64,000 bases of DNA from Diadema setosum (GCA_033980235.1 CM067072.1:17859047-17923046), one strand, 5' to 3'. Positions 1-11,599 are shown, counted from the stretch's first letter. Made by a program: numbers and translations. The notes: generated from the letters alone by a model not told the origin.

Positions 1-869
1 CTGAAGATATTTTCTTGAAACTTAGTGTATACATTGTACATGTATTACCCAATTAAGATTCTCTGGTGAAAGTTTAGGGTCATGAAGTCAAAGGTCAAAG
101 GTCAAGTAAAAATATTAAAACTTCACTTTTTTCTCCGTACCTTGGAAATTGTTCAAGGTATCTTCATGGAACATATACATGTACTGACTGGCAGTGATTA
201 TCTACAGTACACAATTTAGGGTTCATGGGGTCAAAGGTCAAGGGCAACACTTCAAAATTTTACTATTTCCCTCATGTTTATGCAATGCCAGCAGGATTAT
301 TTTTCTTTTTACACTTGGTGTATGCATGTACAACCTAATAGAGATTCTCTGGAAAGTTTTTTTTTTCTTTTGTTTTTTGCCTCAAAGGTCAAAAAATCAA
401 AGATCAAGTGAAAGTGCTGAACTAACTTTTTCCTCCATATCTCGGAAGTGGCTCAAGTTATCTTGAAACTTACTACATATTTATGCATGTTCTGCCTGAC
501 ACTGATTATCTTATGAATTTTTGGGTCAAAGGCCAGATGAAAATGGTAACAATTTACTATTCAATACAGAAATTGCACTTTTTCTCCATACCTTGAAAAT
601 TACTCAATGCATAAACATATGAATGGGTCAAAGTCAAGTTAAAGTCCTTAAATACCCAAATACATGCTCTCCTATTCATCCAATTAAACCTACATTGTAG
701 GTCAAGGAAGGTGAACATTCAACACATTCGTGACAAACTTGTCATTTTAATATTTTGCCAATTTTGTGAATTAATGTAATCACACATTGTCCACATGTAC
801 TATCTAGACCTATTAGGAGAATCATGCATGATGGCATAGGCATACCAGTCGCCATAGCGACATTTCTAG
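1..869 (+). repeat. Helitron-like non-autonomous repeat, 3' part (AGGTCA-rich)
   Basis: The left end runs off the window. The core is a series of diverged units carrying TCAAAGGTCA words. The same series, same orientation, recurs at 53.6-56.3 kb, which defines the family. The 3' end carries a short hairpin (GTCGC-cata-GCGAC) followed by ATTTCTAG and then T. That fits the Helitron rule of a hairpin about 10 bp before a CTRR end, with a T after it. No transposase or helicase ORF is present, so this is non-autonomous. ORFs here are short and unconvincing. Confidence 0.55.
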
Positions 870-1022
870 TTTAAACTAAAATAATACATGTACATACATC
901 ATATCTACAGCAATGTATGTGAAATATATCAAATTTCTTCAATCTCAATTTTCATTTCGTCAAATATCTCACAGAATTTCACCAAAGCCCAAAATCTATC
1001 ACCTTGAAAATCCCCCAGAATA

Positions 1023-1568
1023 CAGTCACCGCGATCAGAATTCGGTCACGCAATATGCGCTTTCAAAGTCAAATCATGTTGAAGGCAGCTGAAAAATGCG
1101 CTGCGCACTACCTTGTTGGGCAAAATTGCATCGGCGACATTGCGGCGCCCGTTGGTGACCGGATACTGGTCTGGGGAATCTGCACTTGCATTCAACCCTT
1201 GTACTTTGGAGTCACTGCATTGGCACGTACGGAAATTTTGTTTTTCTTTTGCGTTTTTGAGGATACCATCACACTCCGAGCTTGCAATAAGCAAAAAATT
1301 CCACAAGAGAACGGCGCATAGTGCTTTTTCGGCGACCTGTACTCTTAAGACTGGGCTTAATCCGCGCGAGCTTTGGGAAAGTCATGCCGATTCTGCACTT
1401 TTGATGGTGAAATTTGGGATTTTGAATCGGATTTTTGGAGGGGACTAAGGGACTTTCCTGTTATGAATGAGTGCAAGTACATGAATTGATATGATTTGCA
1501 TGTGTTGTGACAGTAGAACTTACTGGCTGGTGATTAGTGATAAGTGACCGAATTCCAGTAGGTGACTG
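1023..1568. mobile_element. Non-autonomous TIR DNA transposon, 546 bp
   Basis: The ends are inverted repeats beginning CAGTCACC and ending GGTGACTG, with GAATTCGGTCAC also matching inside each end, giving an imperfect TIR of about 28 bp. AATA flanks both sides as a possible 4 bp TSD (TA alone cannot be excluded). The inside is more CpG-rich than the surroundings and gives two overlapping ORFs of about 105-111 aa that resemble no family I know; I treat them as chance. Superfamily not assigned. Confidence 0.5.
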
Positions 1569-1576
1569 AATACAGT

Positions 1577-2338
1577 ATAGAGTAGCGGACCCAGTTTGCG
1601 CCAGGTTAAGGCCTTTTCAAGTGTATTTATAATAAATTATTATAAATAATTTTTTTATTTTTTATTCTTATTGGAAGAGGTACCAAAGGCCTCTTGACAC
1701 TGCATCACAATTTTGTATGGTGGACAATTACCCTTGTCATAATAATCAATTTTATGCAGAAAATTTGCAACCACCAAGAGGACCCGGTTTGCGGCAGGGG
1801 GGTCCAGTTTGCAGCACCCCACACAAAAATGTCCCCTGATTTCTTCAAACATTAAAATTTTGCAAAACCCAAATATTTTTGATGGTCCAACTAGTTTTCA
1901 GCTTGTTAGAACACTTTATTTGGATTCGTTATCTCGATCCTTCATGATTTCATAGTTTTTCAAGACCACATGTATTTCATCAATTTTCACCCATTTTGAC
2001 ATGTAAAATAGCGCTATGTGTGTAAATCCCATGGGGTGCCGCAAACCGGACCCATCCCTGACGTTTTGGTCACTGTTGCAATCCTCAAAACTGACAAAGG
2101 AAATGAATTTTAGAATATTTCCCACAGTTACACAAGGAATCCTTACCATGCCAGGCCTCTTTTCATAGTAAGATTTTGTATAAAGATCCAAACAAGGGAT
2201 GATGGTGGTTGCCTAGCAACAGAACAAAATCTTAATGTTTTGTTGAGAAAGTAACACTTTTTTAAAAAACAGCGTGACACAGAGGGTTTAAATTAGAATT
2301 ATGAAGGCCATCATCCGAGTTACTTCATGATTCTGGTA
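1577..2338 (+). repeat. Unnamed interspersed repeat, copy A (3' truncated)
   Basis: About 750 bp match 3089-3680, then 4367-4532, then 5478-5525 in the same order, so this is a shorter copy of the element at 3089-5709. It contains several forms of the word GGACCCAGTTTGCGGC and its complement. It lacks the two insertions of the other copy and so serves as an empty-site reference for both. It ends where LINE sequence begins near 2338. No coding potential is seen. Confidence 0.6.
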
Positions 2339-3055
2339 TGCGTTTGGGGCTGCTGGTCTCAGTTGTCTTGTCTTGTCTTGTCTTGTCAGTACTGCACCAC
2401 CCGCCGCTGCTGGGCTATAAACGTGCAGTCCCTCATGCACACAGTTGCAGCACTTTAAAATCTCATTTTGGACAAACAAGATTTAAAGGTATCAATATTG
2501 GTTGCAGATTTTATTTCAGCTGGCAGTGTGTTCCAAATTGGGATTGTCCTTGGATTAAGTGAGTGATGATAACAATCTTTGTTGGTCTGAATAGTGTTGT
2601 AATTCAAGGGTTGATTTGACCTGGTTGCTGGTCCACTTCTGGCATTCCTTTTAAGATGATTTATGTTTGACGGGATTAAACAATGAGTTTCTCTATAAAT
2701 CAGTAAAAGCCTGGCAATCGTGCGTCGTCTTTGAAGAGAGTCCCACTTTAGATCTTGGAGCATGTCTGTGACACTGCTGGTTTTCCTGAAGTCGTTGGTG
2801 ACAAACCTAGCAGATCTTCTTTGAACTTTATATAAGTTGGTGATGTGGGTGACTTGGTGAGGATCCCAAATGGCACAACAATGCTCTAATTTAGGGCGTA
2901 CAAGGGTTTTATAGGCAATTTCTTTTGTAGATTTGGTGCAGGTCCAGAGCTTACGGCGCAGGAGACCTACATTGTAAGATCTTGTTTGCGCCAGAGATTG
3001 TCTGATTGATGTGTCTTGACCAGGTAAGATTATCTGTCACAGCGTCAGCTCAATG
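2339..3055 (-). pseudogene. LINE reverse-transcriptase C-terminal fragment with microsatellite tail
   Basis: On the minus strand a frame from about 2990 to 2455 reads like the end of a CR1/L2/Jockey-type non-LTR polyprotein: a block LVRPKLEHCCAIWDP, then VQRRSARFV, then PRTIPIWNTLP. These are the familiar RT-thumb and C-terminal blocks. The matching upstream segment (TWSRHINQTISGANK) is in another frame, so there is a 1-base indel near 2990. The 5' part is missing, as expected for 5'-truncated retroposition. A (GACAA)n tract on the minus strand near 2361-2383 lies at the 3' end, as in many such LINEs. Not functional. Confidence 0.7.
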
Positions 3056-3680
3056 CCTAAACTAGGCAAGGATGATACCTTAGGCCTAGAGTAGCAGACC
3101 CAGTTTGCGGCAGGTTAAGGCCTTTTCAAGGGTATTTAGTAGTATTCTGGTACAACAGGCAACAGAAATTAAATGATTTTTGTTTTTATTGGAAGAAGTA
3201 CATGTACCAAAGGCCTTTGACACTGCATCACAATTTTGTATGGTGGACAATTACCCTAGTCATAATAATCAATTTTATGTAGAAAATTTGCAACCACCAA
3301 GAGGACCCTGTTTGCAGCAGGGGGTCCAGTTTGCGGCGGGGGGGGGGGGGGGGGTCCAGTTTGCAGCACCCCACACAAAAATGTCCCCTGATTTCTTCAA
3401 ACACTAAAATTTTGCATAAACCAAATATTTTCTGATGGTCCAACTAGTTTTCAGCTTGTTAGAACACTTTATTTGGATTCATTATCTCGATCCTTCACGA
3501 TTTCATAGTTTTTCAAGATTGCATGTATTTCATCAATTTCCACCCATTTTGACATGTAAAATAGCGCTATGTGTGTAAATCCCATGGGGTGCCGCAAACC
3601 GGACCCATCCCCGACATTTTGGTCACTGTTGCAATCCTCAAAACTGACAAAGGAAATTAATTTTAGAATATTTCACACAG

Positions 3681-4366
3681 CACGATGGCTTGTGCCCTGA
3701 ACAACGCGCATGCGCAATTTGCTACTGCCCTTGCACGCATCACAATGACGTCATTTTTCATTCATGAATCGGGAGCTACACCGAAGCTGCATCATCATTG
3801 GCTCTCTACTCCCGTCATTTACATATTTTCCCACAACATTATAACATATGTGTGCGACGATTTCCAGCGTGATCGGCCGAACAGTTTGATACCAAACTCG
3901 GCATATTTCCATCAAATTTTCGATTTTTGGCAAAATATTTTCCTCCTTCGGTGTAACCATGTATTCAGTGAAGCTATCGTTATGTTTGAGATTTGATAAG
4001 TCATATTTTTACATGATTTTAAAGTGTGAATTTGTGAAGTTGCTCGATGTGTTCGTTGGTGTGTGTGTATCAATACATGCGATATGTATGGTAGCGACAT
4101 GTACGGGTGTGGAGCGACACACATAAGAAGCTCAACACCACAATGCAAATTGGTTGCCATATTGTATGGTTTGTGTAGCGTTGTGTACTGACGGGAGCTC
4201 TTCAGCGAGGTCGCTGCCATTTCATAAACAGCTACGTAACATGAAGGCAAGCACGCACGTTGAGTGCAATGCATTGTGTAGGGAATGGAAGCGGACAGCC
4301 GGGCGATCAGCCAATCAGCGGCCTGGCTATCTTTTCGCAGCTTTCAACGGGGGATAGTTGATCGTG
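3681..4366. mobile_element. Non-autonomous DNA element, possibly Transib-like, 686 bp
   Basis: This block is missing from the paralogous empty site near 2127. CACAG flanks both sides (3676-3680 and 4367-4371) but occurs once in the empty site, so it is a 5 bp TSD. The element starts CACGATGG and ends ATCGTG, giving a short TIR of about 6 bp. A 5 bp TSD with CAC-first ends is the pattern of Transib, the superfamily related to RAG1. LTR derivatives also make 5 bp TSDs but begin TG and end CA, which this does not. It contains an NRF1-like palindrome GCGCATGCGC near 3708 and one TGACGTCA. No transposase ORF. Confidence 0.4.
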
Positions 4367-4541
4367 CACAGTTACACGAGGAATCCTTACCATGCCAGGC
4401 CTCTTTTCATAGTAAGATTTTGTATAAAGATACAACCAAGGGATGATGGTGGTTGCCTAGCAACAGAACAAAATCTTAACGTTTTGTTAAGAAAGTCATA
4501 CTTTTTTAAAAACAGTGTGACACAGATGGTTTACCCATACC

Positions 4542-5468
4542 TAACTATACACAGCCCAGTCGCTGTACATGGTATGTCGCGACAGGGCTGTACGCGCGCG
4601 GCCACCAACCACTAGGAGAGCGACATAATCGTATTACGATAGCTTTGAATTTTGATACTTAACATCATTTTTGTCACCTCAAACTCAACGAGTATACTTT
4701 TCAATATTTACTCTACATCTGATGCTATCAGTATTCAAATGTACGCAATGAAACTTACCGAAATTGATCATCATATCCAGCATGTACATGGTAATGTACA
4801 TCGCGACATACCATACAGCGACTGGGCTGTGTATAGTTAGTGAAAGATTGTGCACCGTGTGGACATGCTGGATATGATGATCAATTTCGGTAAGTTTCAT
4901 TGCGTATATTTGAATACTGATGGCATCAGATGTAGAGTAAATATTGAAAAGTATACTCGTTGAGTTTGAGGTGAGAAAAATAATGTTAAGTATCAAAATT
5001 CATAGCTATCGTAATACGATTACGTCGCTCTCCTAGTGGTTGGTGTTCGCGCGCGTACAGCCCTGTCGCGACGTACCATGTACAGCGACTGGGCTGTGTA
5101 TAGTTAACCCTAGCCTCGGAGACCGCGCCGCCAGGCGCGGTCCTGGCGGCTTCCCCGCAGTTTCGCTTATGTTCGTTCAAGTATTCTGTGCGCTAAGTGC
5201 AAGTGATTGTGAATTCTGTGAACATCGGTGAGCTGCTTATAAGACATCATTTTGTGCATCACAAGCAATGAAATGCATCAAACAGTCGCCGATGATAGTC
5301 ATTTAGGTTTCATCAACCCATGCAAGTATTCCTAGTAGTTTCTGTTGAAAAATTAAGGAAATATAGCGCCGCAAAGGCACCCGTTTGTTCAACATGAAGA
5401 TATGAATGGGAGCACGGCGCAGCCGCCACACGCAGTGTATACGTGTGGCGGCTGTCGCAGTTAAGTTA
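4542..5468. mobile_element. Foldback element with long inverted repeat, 927 bp
   Basis: ACCCATACC lies on both sides (4533-4541 and 5469-5477), a probable 9 bp TSD, as in Mutator-like elements. The left 565 bp is a giant palindrome: 4543 to about 4785 pairs with about 4866 to 5107 almost perfectly. Its ends read AACTATACACAGCCCAGT. A third copy of that end lies at the centre (about 4800-4840). The right part holds a GC-rich hairpin near 5113 and another (AGCCGCCACACG arms) near 5420-5452. A stray copy of the end occurs at 47873-47896. No coding region. Confidence 0.5.
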
Positions 5469-5709
5469 ACCCATACCCATAGAATTATGAAGGCCACCAT
5501 CCGAGTTATTTCATGATTCTGGTATCGAAAGAAAGCTCTTCAGTTGCTCTTCAAATAAAACAGTTTAGAAAAAAAAAAATACCCTTCTACTTTTGAAGAT
5601 ATGGTTAGATATTCCTAGGGGTTCAAGGGATTACTACATCAAGGTATCAAGGGGTACCGCAAACTGGACCCCTGCAGCAAACTGCGTGGTAGTGGTGCCA
5701 CGACTCTAT

Positions 5710-6505
5710 CTAGTCTAGGGGTAAATTTAATATAAAAAGGGGGTAATTTACCTTTAACAAGCCTTTTTCACAAGCCTTTTTAAAACATTACAATTATTCT
5801 TGTCTATGCAGTCTACGTTCCAGTGCGTCTAAGAAGTTAGTCACTTATTTAGTGTGGTATTTCAGAAATACAAAATGGTCAAAATGACAAACGCGTAATG
5901 AGATGAATGGGACTACTGTAGTGTTACATACGACACGCACACACACCCACCCGCAGACACAGCATTGCACAGCACACGTCATGCATGGACATGGTTCGAG
6001 GGGCGCGTAGCATCAACTTCATTCTTTAGATTCCCTCGAATCATGACAATTCGGCCACGACTCATTTGCGTTACAGTACGTTAACCAACCTTTAATTGAA
6101 AGAAGCTGCTCTTTTTCCCTTGCAACATCCATTTTTCCTCGTGAGCAGAAGTCCGTAAACGGGCGTACGTACAGTGCAGTGTATTATCAGCTAGCTTGTG
6201 TAGATTATAATGCTCTCGAACTATCGATCAAGTAAATCCATCCTATCGAAGAATGACTAACGACGCACGTCAAGTACTGTAATTGACGCAAACTAATGCA
6301 AACTGACGCAAACTCATGCAAACTCATGCAAACAAACATAAATAACAAGATAACACAAATCGCTGATACAAAAATTTACATGGTTTTTTAGGACCCCGAA
6401 AGAAGCAAGGCTTGTGAGTGGGGCCCTATGCAAGGTACAAATAAGTTAGGACTCAGCAGCACGTAAAGTAGTGACATTCCAAATCATAATACTCAGTATT
6501 TCTTA
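5710..6505. other. No gene recognised; ATGCAAAC-type short repeats
   Basis: No ORF with family resemblance is visible. A CA-rich tract lies near 5935-5955. From 6283 to 6334 there are about six head-to-tail copies of ACGCAAACT/ATGCAAACT, a word that recurs near 8395-8440, 9483-9505 and, inverted, 46010-46080. The segment before it (6226-6255) is repeated at 8535-8553 plus 9237-9255, which gives an empty-site reference for the retroposed insert there. Confidence 0.5.
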
Positions 6506-6888
6506 AAGGGACTGTACAGTACTGGTTGAGGTAGGGTTTCATGTTTTGAACATTCCTAAGTGAGATAATGAAAAGCCTCTTATGAAATATGAAAGAGCAT
6601 GTAATTTTAAGAGGGATTCATCGTTTATTTGATGAAATTGGTTTTCAAATGGCTGAGATATCCCAAAAAAGTGCTAATAATAAAAGGCGACATGCCCCAA
6701 CTTTATTAGTATCTCTTTGTTTCACTTTGTTTTTGGATATCTCGGCCATTTCAAAACAAATTTTCATCGAATAAACTTTTGATACCCCTTAGAACTGCAT
6801 GCTCTTTGACATCTCAGAGAGTGGTTTCTGAATATTTCACAAAACATTAAAAGCTATCTTCACCTTGACCAGAACTGTACACACCCTT
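6506..6888. mobile_element. TA-flanked MITE, copy 1 (Tc1/mariner-type)
   Basis: The left end AAGGGACTGTACAGT is mirrored on the right by ACTGTACACACCCTT, and TA flanks both sides. A second diverged copy is at 63234-63621, sharing the internal blocks TTGTTTCACTTT and TTTTGGATATCTCGGCCATT. A TA TSD and about 380 bp length fit a mariner-type MITE. The short ORF inside is not conserved between copies and is not taken as a gene. Confidence 0.65.
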
Positions 6889-6917
6889 TAAATCAGTTGA
6901 GTGAACATTCAGATCAG

Positions 6918-8050
6918 CAGTCAGTCCGCAGCACCCGATAATTCGCTCGTATTTATTCAACTCGTATGCAAGCTCGCTGTAGGCTTGCATACGTAATGAG
7001 CTGCGTAAGGGGATTTTGTCCTTGGGCTTTCGGCAACAAAAATACACCTTATGTTCACAAATTTGGTATCAAATTCAAGGAAAATATGTAAACTATCGTC
7101 AAATGTTACTCAAATTATTGTAAATGAAAAATATCATAGCGTAATTTGAGCTTGAAAAATGATGATAAAAGTAATTCGTGCAGTACACGTTCAAGACGTC
7201 AAAAAAAAAAAACACCAAATTCACCTTGCGTCTCAATGAAAATGCTTTATTTGGTAGTCCATATCCTAATCTTTGTATCCATGTAAATATTTTGACAATT
7301 TGTTGCTTAATCCGGTCAGGAACCAGTAAAATATACATCGATGTCAGTGCTGATCAGCTTGAAACCGTGCAATCTCAAGAGTAAGCTCTCTCATTGGACA
7401 GCGCTTGCATTCAGCGCTTGCATTACGTCATTACGCTGAGTCACATAACGGTTTCATGCCACTTGCGGTTTCTTGGCACGCGTGTAGTTCAAGCGCTGAA
7501 TGCAAGCACTGTCCAATGAGAGAGCTCTTTCGCGCCACTGTACACTTTGTGTGGAGCATACTTCCGGCTTAGGAGTGAATTTCACAGACATTTCAAAACG
7601 GAAAAACTAGTATAAATCATGCTTGCGTCTCCTTGACTCTAATATATGATGAGCATCTAATTTTCCTCTCTACGAAAAAGCCAAAATCAGAAACAACAGT
7701 TTCTTAATCCGGTCAGGAACCAAAAAAGAACTTTAGACGACAAAATCTTCCGTGAAAAGCAGGTAAAATTTACGCAAATTCAACTGATTATATAGTCATG
7801 ATAAGATCCGATGTTATACGCAAGTTTAGTATCAAAATAAAGATCAAAGTCTGGAGAACAACTTACCGTGACTTGTAGCTAGCCATGACGAATGAATGTA
7901 CAAGTCGCTACACTGTGAAAACCATAGCCCTATCAAAGTCTCGCAAAATCTCGCACGACGAGACACCTTTCGAACGCAAAGATCGTCAACGAGAGTGCTG
8001 AATAAATCTTGCCGGATCGGCTCATTAGCATACGTGCTGCGGACTGACTG
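6918..8050. repeat. Segment bounded by a 17 bp inverted repeat, with inner hairpin
   Basis: CAGTCAGTCCGCAGCAC (6918-6934) recurs exactly inverted at 8034-8050. Inside, 7382-7527 folds into a hairpin with arms of about 38 bp starting GAGCTCTCTCATTGGACA. CTTAATCCGGTCAGGAACCA occurs twice, near 7308 and 7703. Together this looks like a foldback element or nested MITEs. No coding frame is credible. Confidence 0.4.
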
Positions 8051-8089
8051 TCAGTCACTGAAACCACCGACAGCAGATCAAGGTACCAG

Positions 8090-8340
8090 ATCAGATTTCA
8101 ATCAGATTCTTATCATTATCTTTTTTATACACAGGAACTATTTTAGCTACCTTTAGCTTGTCAGGCACATTTCCTTGCGACAGTGATTTGTTGAAAATAT
8201 CACATAATGGCTCAGCAAAAATATGAATGCATTCCTTGACAACCCGAGGGGCAATATCATCCGACCCACTTGACTTCGATGACTTGAGCGAGGATACAAA
8301 TTTAGTGATTTCAAATACAGAAGTTGGTCTAAAAACAAGG
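8090..8340 (-). pseudogene. LINE reverse-transcriptase N-terminal fragment
   Basis: Reading right to left, an open frame of about 75 codons gives FVSSLKSSKSSGSDDIAPRV, then PLCDIFNKSLSQGNVPDKLK, then VAKIVPVYKKD. These correspond to the first conserved RT blocks of CR1/Jockey-like LINEs. The usual YRPISLL block that should follow is absent, and the frame stops shortly after. A small relic, unrelated in position to the fragment at 2.3-3.1 kb. Confidence 0.7.
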
Positions 8341-8383
8341 ATGAATTATCACTACTTGGCTTTAAGTATTAATAAAAAAGACC

Positions 8384-8553
8384 GTGGGACTGATTAATGC
8401 AAGCTAACGCAAATTACTAATTAGTGCAAACTAATACTAATCGCTAGCGGTGAAAATTAGGTTGAATTACAGCATCACCTGGACCTGGCTCTTCCTAGGC
8501 CACTTGCGAGTAGTCGTCTCGAAACAGACTGAGGCGATCAAGTAAATCCATCC
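8384..8553. repeat. Short-repeat segment with ATGCAAAC-like words
   Basis: Contains TAATGCAAGCTAACGCAAAT and CGCTAGCGGTGAAAA. The latter matches 46000-46015 in inverted orientation, so the two loci hold opposite copies of one repeat. Ends in GATCAAGTAAATCCATCC, which is continuous with TATCGAAGAATGAC at 6226-6255 but is split here by the next feature. Confidence 0.4.
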
Positions 8554-9239
8554 TTCTTTAATACTCCACATCTAGCCTATTGCTACCGTTTGTGTGTGTG
8601 TGTTTTTTTTTTCTTTTTTTTTTTCTCTTTTTGTTGCATGTTTGTTGTGTGGTTGATTGGTGAACATGTTCTGTGTTTGTGTGTTTGTGTGCTTAAATAT
8701 TTATGCTTGAGTGAGGTATACCTGGAGTATGCCTAGAGGAGGAAGTGTTGATGAGGTGATTCGAGTGAGCGATGATGGAGGGGGTAATGTATAGGTATGG
8801 ATTATATACAGACATTGATCATGTACATTTGTAAAGCTTTTGTATGTATATGTGTACATAGGTATGTAGGCTTTTTGTTGGCCCGATAATTGATATCATT
8901 ATCTAATAATTACTGCTTTGACGAGTACTAGTATATGAACGCAGTTAATCAATATATTTTGTATTGTGTATTGTAAATACATATTGGTTTTGCTGACCCA
9001 TTATCAAAAATTGATTTTGTAGTTATTGCGGGGATGATTATATTTGTGAAGCAGTTACTGTGTATTATTTGTGTATAGTAGAATAATCAGAAATTGACAC
9101 AATGACAGTCCTAAGAATTACTTTGTAATATGATTGAAATGTCACGCAGCTAGCAACAACAACTGAATGTTCAATAAATTGTAATCAAGGATGGATGATG
9201 AAATCCAAATAAAACATTGTTTGAAACAAAAAAAAATCC
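8554..9239 (+). mobile_element. Retroposed poly(A)-tailed insertion, about 680 bp
   Basis: It interrupts a sequence that is uninterrupted at 6226-6255. The insert ends with AAATAAAACATTG and an A run, with ATCC on both sides as a probable short TSD. The body has a GT microsatellite near 8592, AT-rich sequence and no ORF. This is what a 5'-truncated LINE 3' UTR or processed transcript looks like; the source is not recognised. Confidence 0.5.
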
Positions 9240-9524
9240 TATCGAAGAATGACAAACGTCACGTTTACTTCAGTATCTGCTACTTCAAGCATCTCACCTC
9301 AACAGTCAACAAAAACTTGGAAAAATCATTTTATGTAAATATTTTTTTCATTTTTTTTTCATGTTACCAAACAAATGTCGTTTGCATTTTATGTTGCTTT
9401 CAAAATTCAGAAAATGTAGAACAGAATGAGGCACAGAAATAGGGATTTTGATGATCGATCATTCAAAGCCGAAATACTTATTAATGCAAACTTAACGCAA
9501 ACTTCAAGACACAACGCTATCCTA

Positions 9525-9527
<3 letters not shown>

Positions 9528-9563
<36 letters not shown>
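9528..9563 (+). repeat. Poly(A) run of 36 nt
   Basis: A clean 36-base A homopolymer follows a segment with ACGCAAACTT words. It could be a retroposon tail or a slippage-prone tract. It lies about 35 bp before the palindrome-rich element. Confidence 0.8.
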
Positions 9564-9565
<2 letters not shown>

Positions 9566-9600
9566 ACGTATATCGATTACAAATATTGGAAAATAACACC

Positions 9601-10581
9601 TATGGCAAGCCGTTTGTGTAAAAAGTCGATAAACTGTTTTTCACTGATAAACACAGTTTATCAGAAAAACTGTCTTTATCAGTTGATAAACTCAGTTTAT
9701 CAAGTGATAAACAGAGTTTATCAGAAAAACTGTGTTTATCAGTTGAAACTGAGTTTATCAAGTGATAAACACAGTTTATCAGAAAAACTGTGTTTATCAA
9801 CTGGAAAACATTGTTTTTCAAGAAAAACTCCGTTTATCAGAGAAAAACAGAGTTTATCGGAAAAACTCTGTTTATCAACTGATAAACACAGTTTTTCTGA
9901 TAAACTCTGTTTATCACTTGATAAACTCAGTTTATCAGAGAAAAGCAGAGTTATTCAAACCTTCTCAGTAGTGGGCACTAGCAGCATTTAATACGCAGAG
10001 CCGTCTGAGTTTATCAGAAAAACTGTGTTTACTCTGTTTATCAATTGATAAACAGAGGTTATCGCTGATAAACACAGTTTATCAGAAAAACCTTGTTTAT
10101 CAGTTGATAAACTCAGTTTATCAAAGAAAAACTGTGTTTATCAGTTGATAAACTCAGTTTATCAAAGAAAAACTGTGTTTATCAGTTGATAAACTCAGTT
10201 TATCAAAGAAAAACTGTGTTTATCAGTTGATAAAACTGTTTTTCACTGATAAACAGTGCATATCAACTGATAAACAGTGTTTATCAACTGATAAACACAT
10301 TTTTCTTTGATAAACTGTGTTTATCAACTGATAAACACTGTTTTTCTGATAAACTCAGTTTATCAAGTGATAAACTCAGTTTATCAGATTGACAAACTCT
10401 GTTTATCAATTGATAAGCAAAGTTTATCGCTGATAAACACAGGTTATCAGAAAAACTGTGTTTATCAGCTGATAAACTCAGTTTATCAAAGAAAAACTGT
10501 GTTTATCAGTAACTGTTGATAAACACTGTTTTTCACTGATAAACAGAGTTTATCGACTTTTTACACAAACGGCTTGCCATA
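9601..10581. mobile_element. TIR element made of TTTATCA/TGATAAA palindromes
   Basis: The ends are a perfect 34 bp inverted repeat beginning TATGGCAAGCCGTTTGTG (9601-9634 and 10548-10581). Inverted AACACCTAT-type matches just outside may extend the TIR. The whole interior (about 910 bp) is built from alternating TTTATCAGTTGATAAAC, AAAACTGTGTTTATCAG and TTTATCAGAGAAAAAC words, tens of copies in both orientations. The ORFs here simply repeat LINSVYQ/LSLDK-type peptides and are by-products. No TSD is certain. Confidence 0.7.
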
Positions 10582-11509
10582 GACACCCCTATAGGTGTTA
10601 CAAAAACAATTCCCACTTTGATCCTTAATAGTTCAAAAACTATATCAAATAACGCTGACATTGATATGAGCAATAGCTGAATAGTATACAATTTTGTTGG
10701 AGGCAATTTCAAAATGACAGCATAATTCAGTTTCATTAAATTAAACATTAATTTTTCAGATAGTTTTCAGATTTTGCTGTATTTTCAACCCTCTGTACAA
10801 AACTTTAACTTCGCATATAGGGTGTGTGATATGGGCAAGGAGGTTTAAGAGATGGAGTTCCAACTGACTGTAATTATTCAAACAGCTGAAATTTTTCTAT
10901 TGATGCACAAAAGAATTCCACAGGTGCACTTGTGCTTTTGATGATCAGGGTTCCATGCCGCCGTCTTTTTGAGCAATCTGAAGATTCATTTTTAACTCTA
11001 ACATTATAATATCGTCTATATTCTGCTTGTTTATTTGTCAAATACAATGAATGTTCTCTTAATGATAAAGCATATATGAAACAAAAGTAAATCCCGTCCA
11101 AGATTTTGTGCAGAAATGTTAACCTGAGCTGTATGTCGTGAAAATATTTGAAATTGTGCTCGCACTACAAAGCCGATTTTACCATCTTTCCGATCGCTTA
11201 CGACAAATGAAGCTGATAATTGGTATAATTTTCGAGTACATTATAGTTTTTTATTCATTTATATGTTAGATTAGTATAAAATCATGTAAAAACGAGTAAT
11301 TTTGATTTTCATTTCATCAATATTTGTACAATTTTTATTCGCACATCCCCGTGCCTGTACTATTAACGTGCCGCTTGTTTTCTAAGAAGGGACGGCGAAA
11401 AGCAATTACCATCATAAAGACATATTTTTCTCTGAGAGTGACGAGTCATGATGCAATGCCACATGTATCATTATTACCTATACGAGTGAGTTTTGCGAGG
11501 CAATTCCGG

Positions 11510-11599
11510 TTGATATTTTGCAGGGTTAGAAGGTCAGGAGTTGATATTTTGCAGGGTTAAAAGGTCAGGAGTTGATATTTTGCAGGGTTAAAAGGTCAG
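11510..11599 (+). repeat. 31 bp tandem repeat, three copies
   Basis: Three head-to-tail units of TTGATATTTTGCAGGGTTAA plus AAGGTCAGGAG, the last slightly cut. It lies in the inserted block of the interrupted element. Function unknown. Confidence 0.8.

Larger units (their letters stand above)
3089..5709 (+). repeat. Unnamed interspersed repeat, copy B, hosting two insertions
   Basis: Copy B starts like copy A (1577) and runs further, to about 5709, where inverted matches to the start (AGAGT, CAGTTTGC, GCAGG) suggest terminal inverted repeats. A poly-G run sits near 3340. Two blocks absent from copy A interrupt it, 3681-4366 and 4542-5468, each flanked by a short duplication. Removing them leaves about 1 kb. 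No coding region is seen, and the superfamily is unknown. Confidence 0.5.

Noticed and set aside
1004..1448. Two overlapping plus-strand ORFs (105 and 111 codons)
   Set aside because: Inside a TIR element, in different frames, with no recognisable family.
9602..10519. Several ORFs of 70-129 codons with repeated LINSVYQ/LSLDK peptides
   Set aside because: They simply translate the TTTATCA/TGATAAA repeats in all frames, with no start context or domain.
9640..10540. CRISPR-like alternation of repeats
   Set aside because: No unique spacers; the units are palindromic throughout, bounded by TIRs, in an animal genome.
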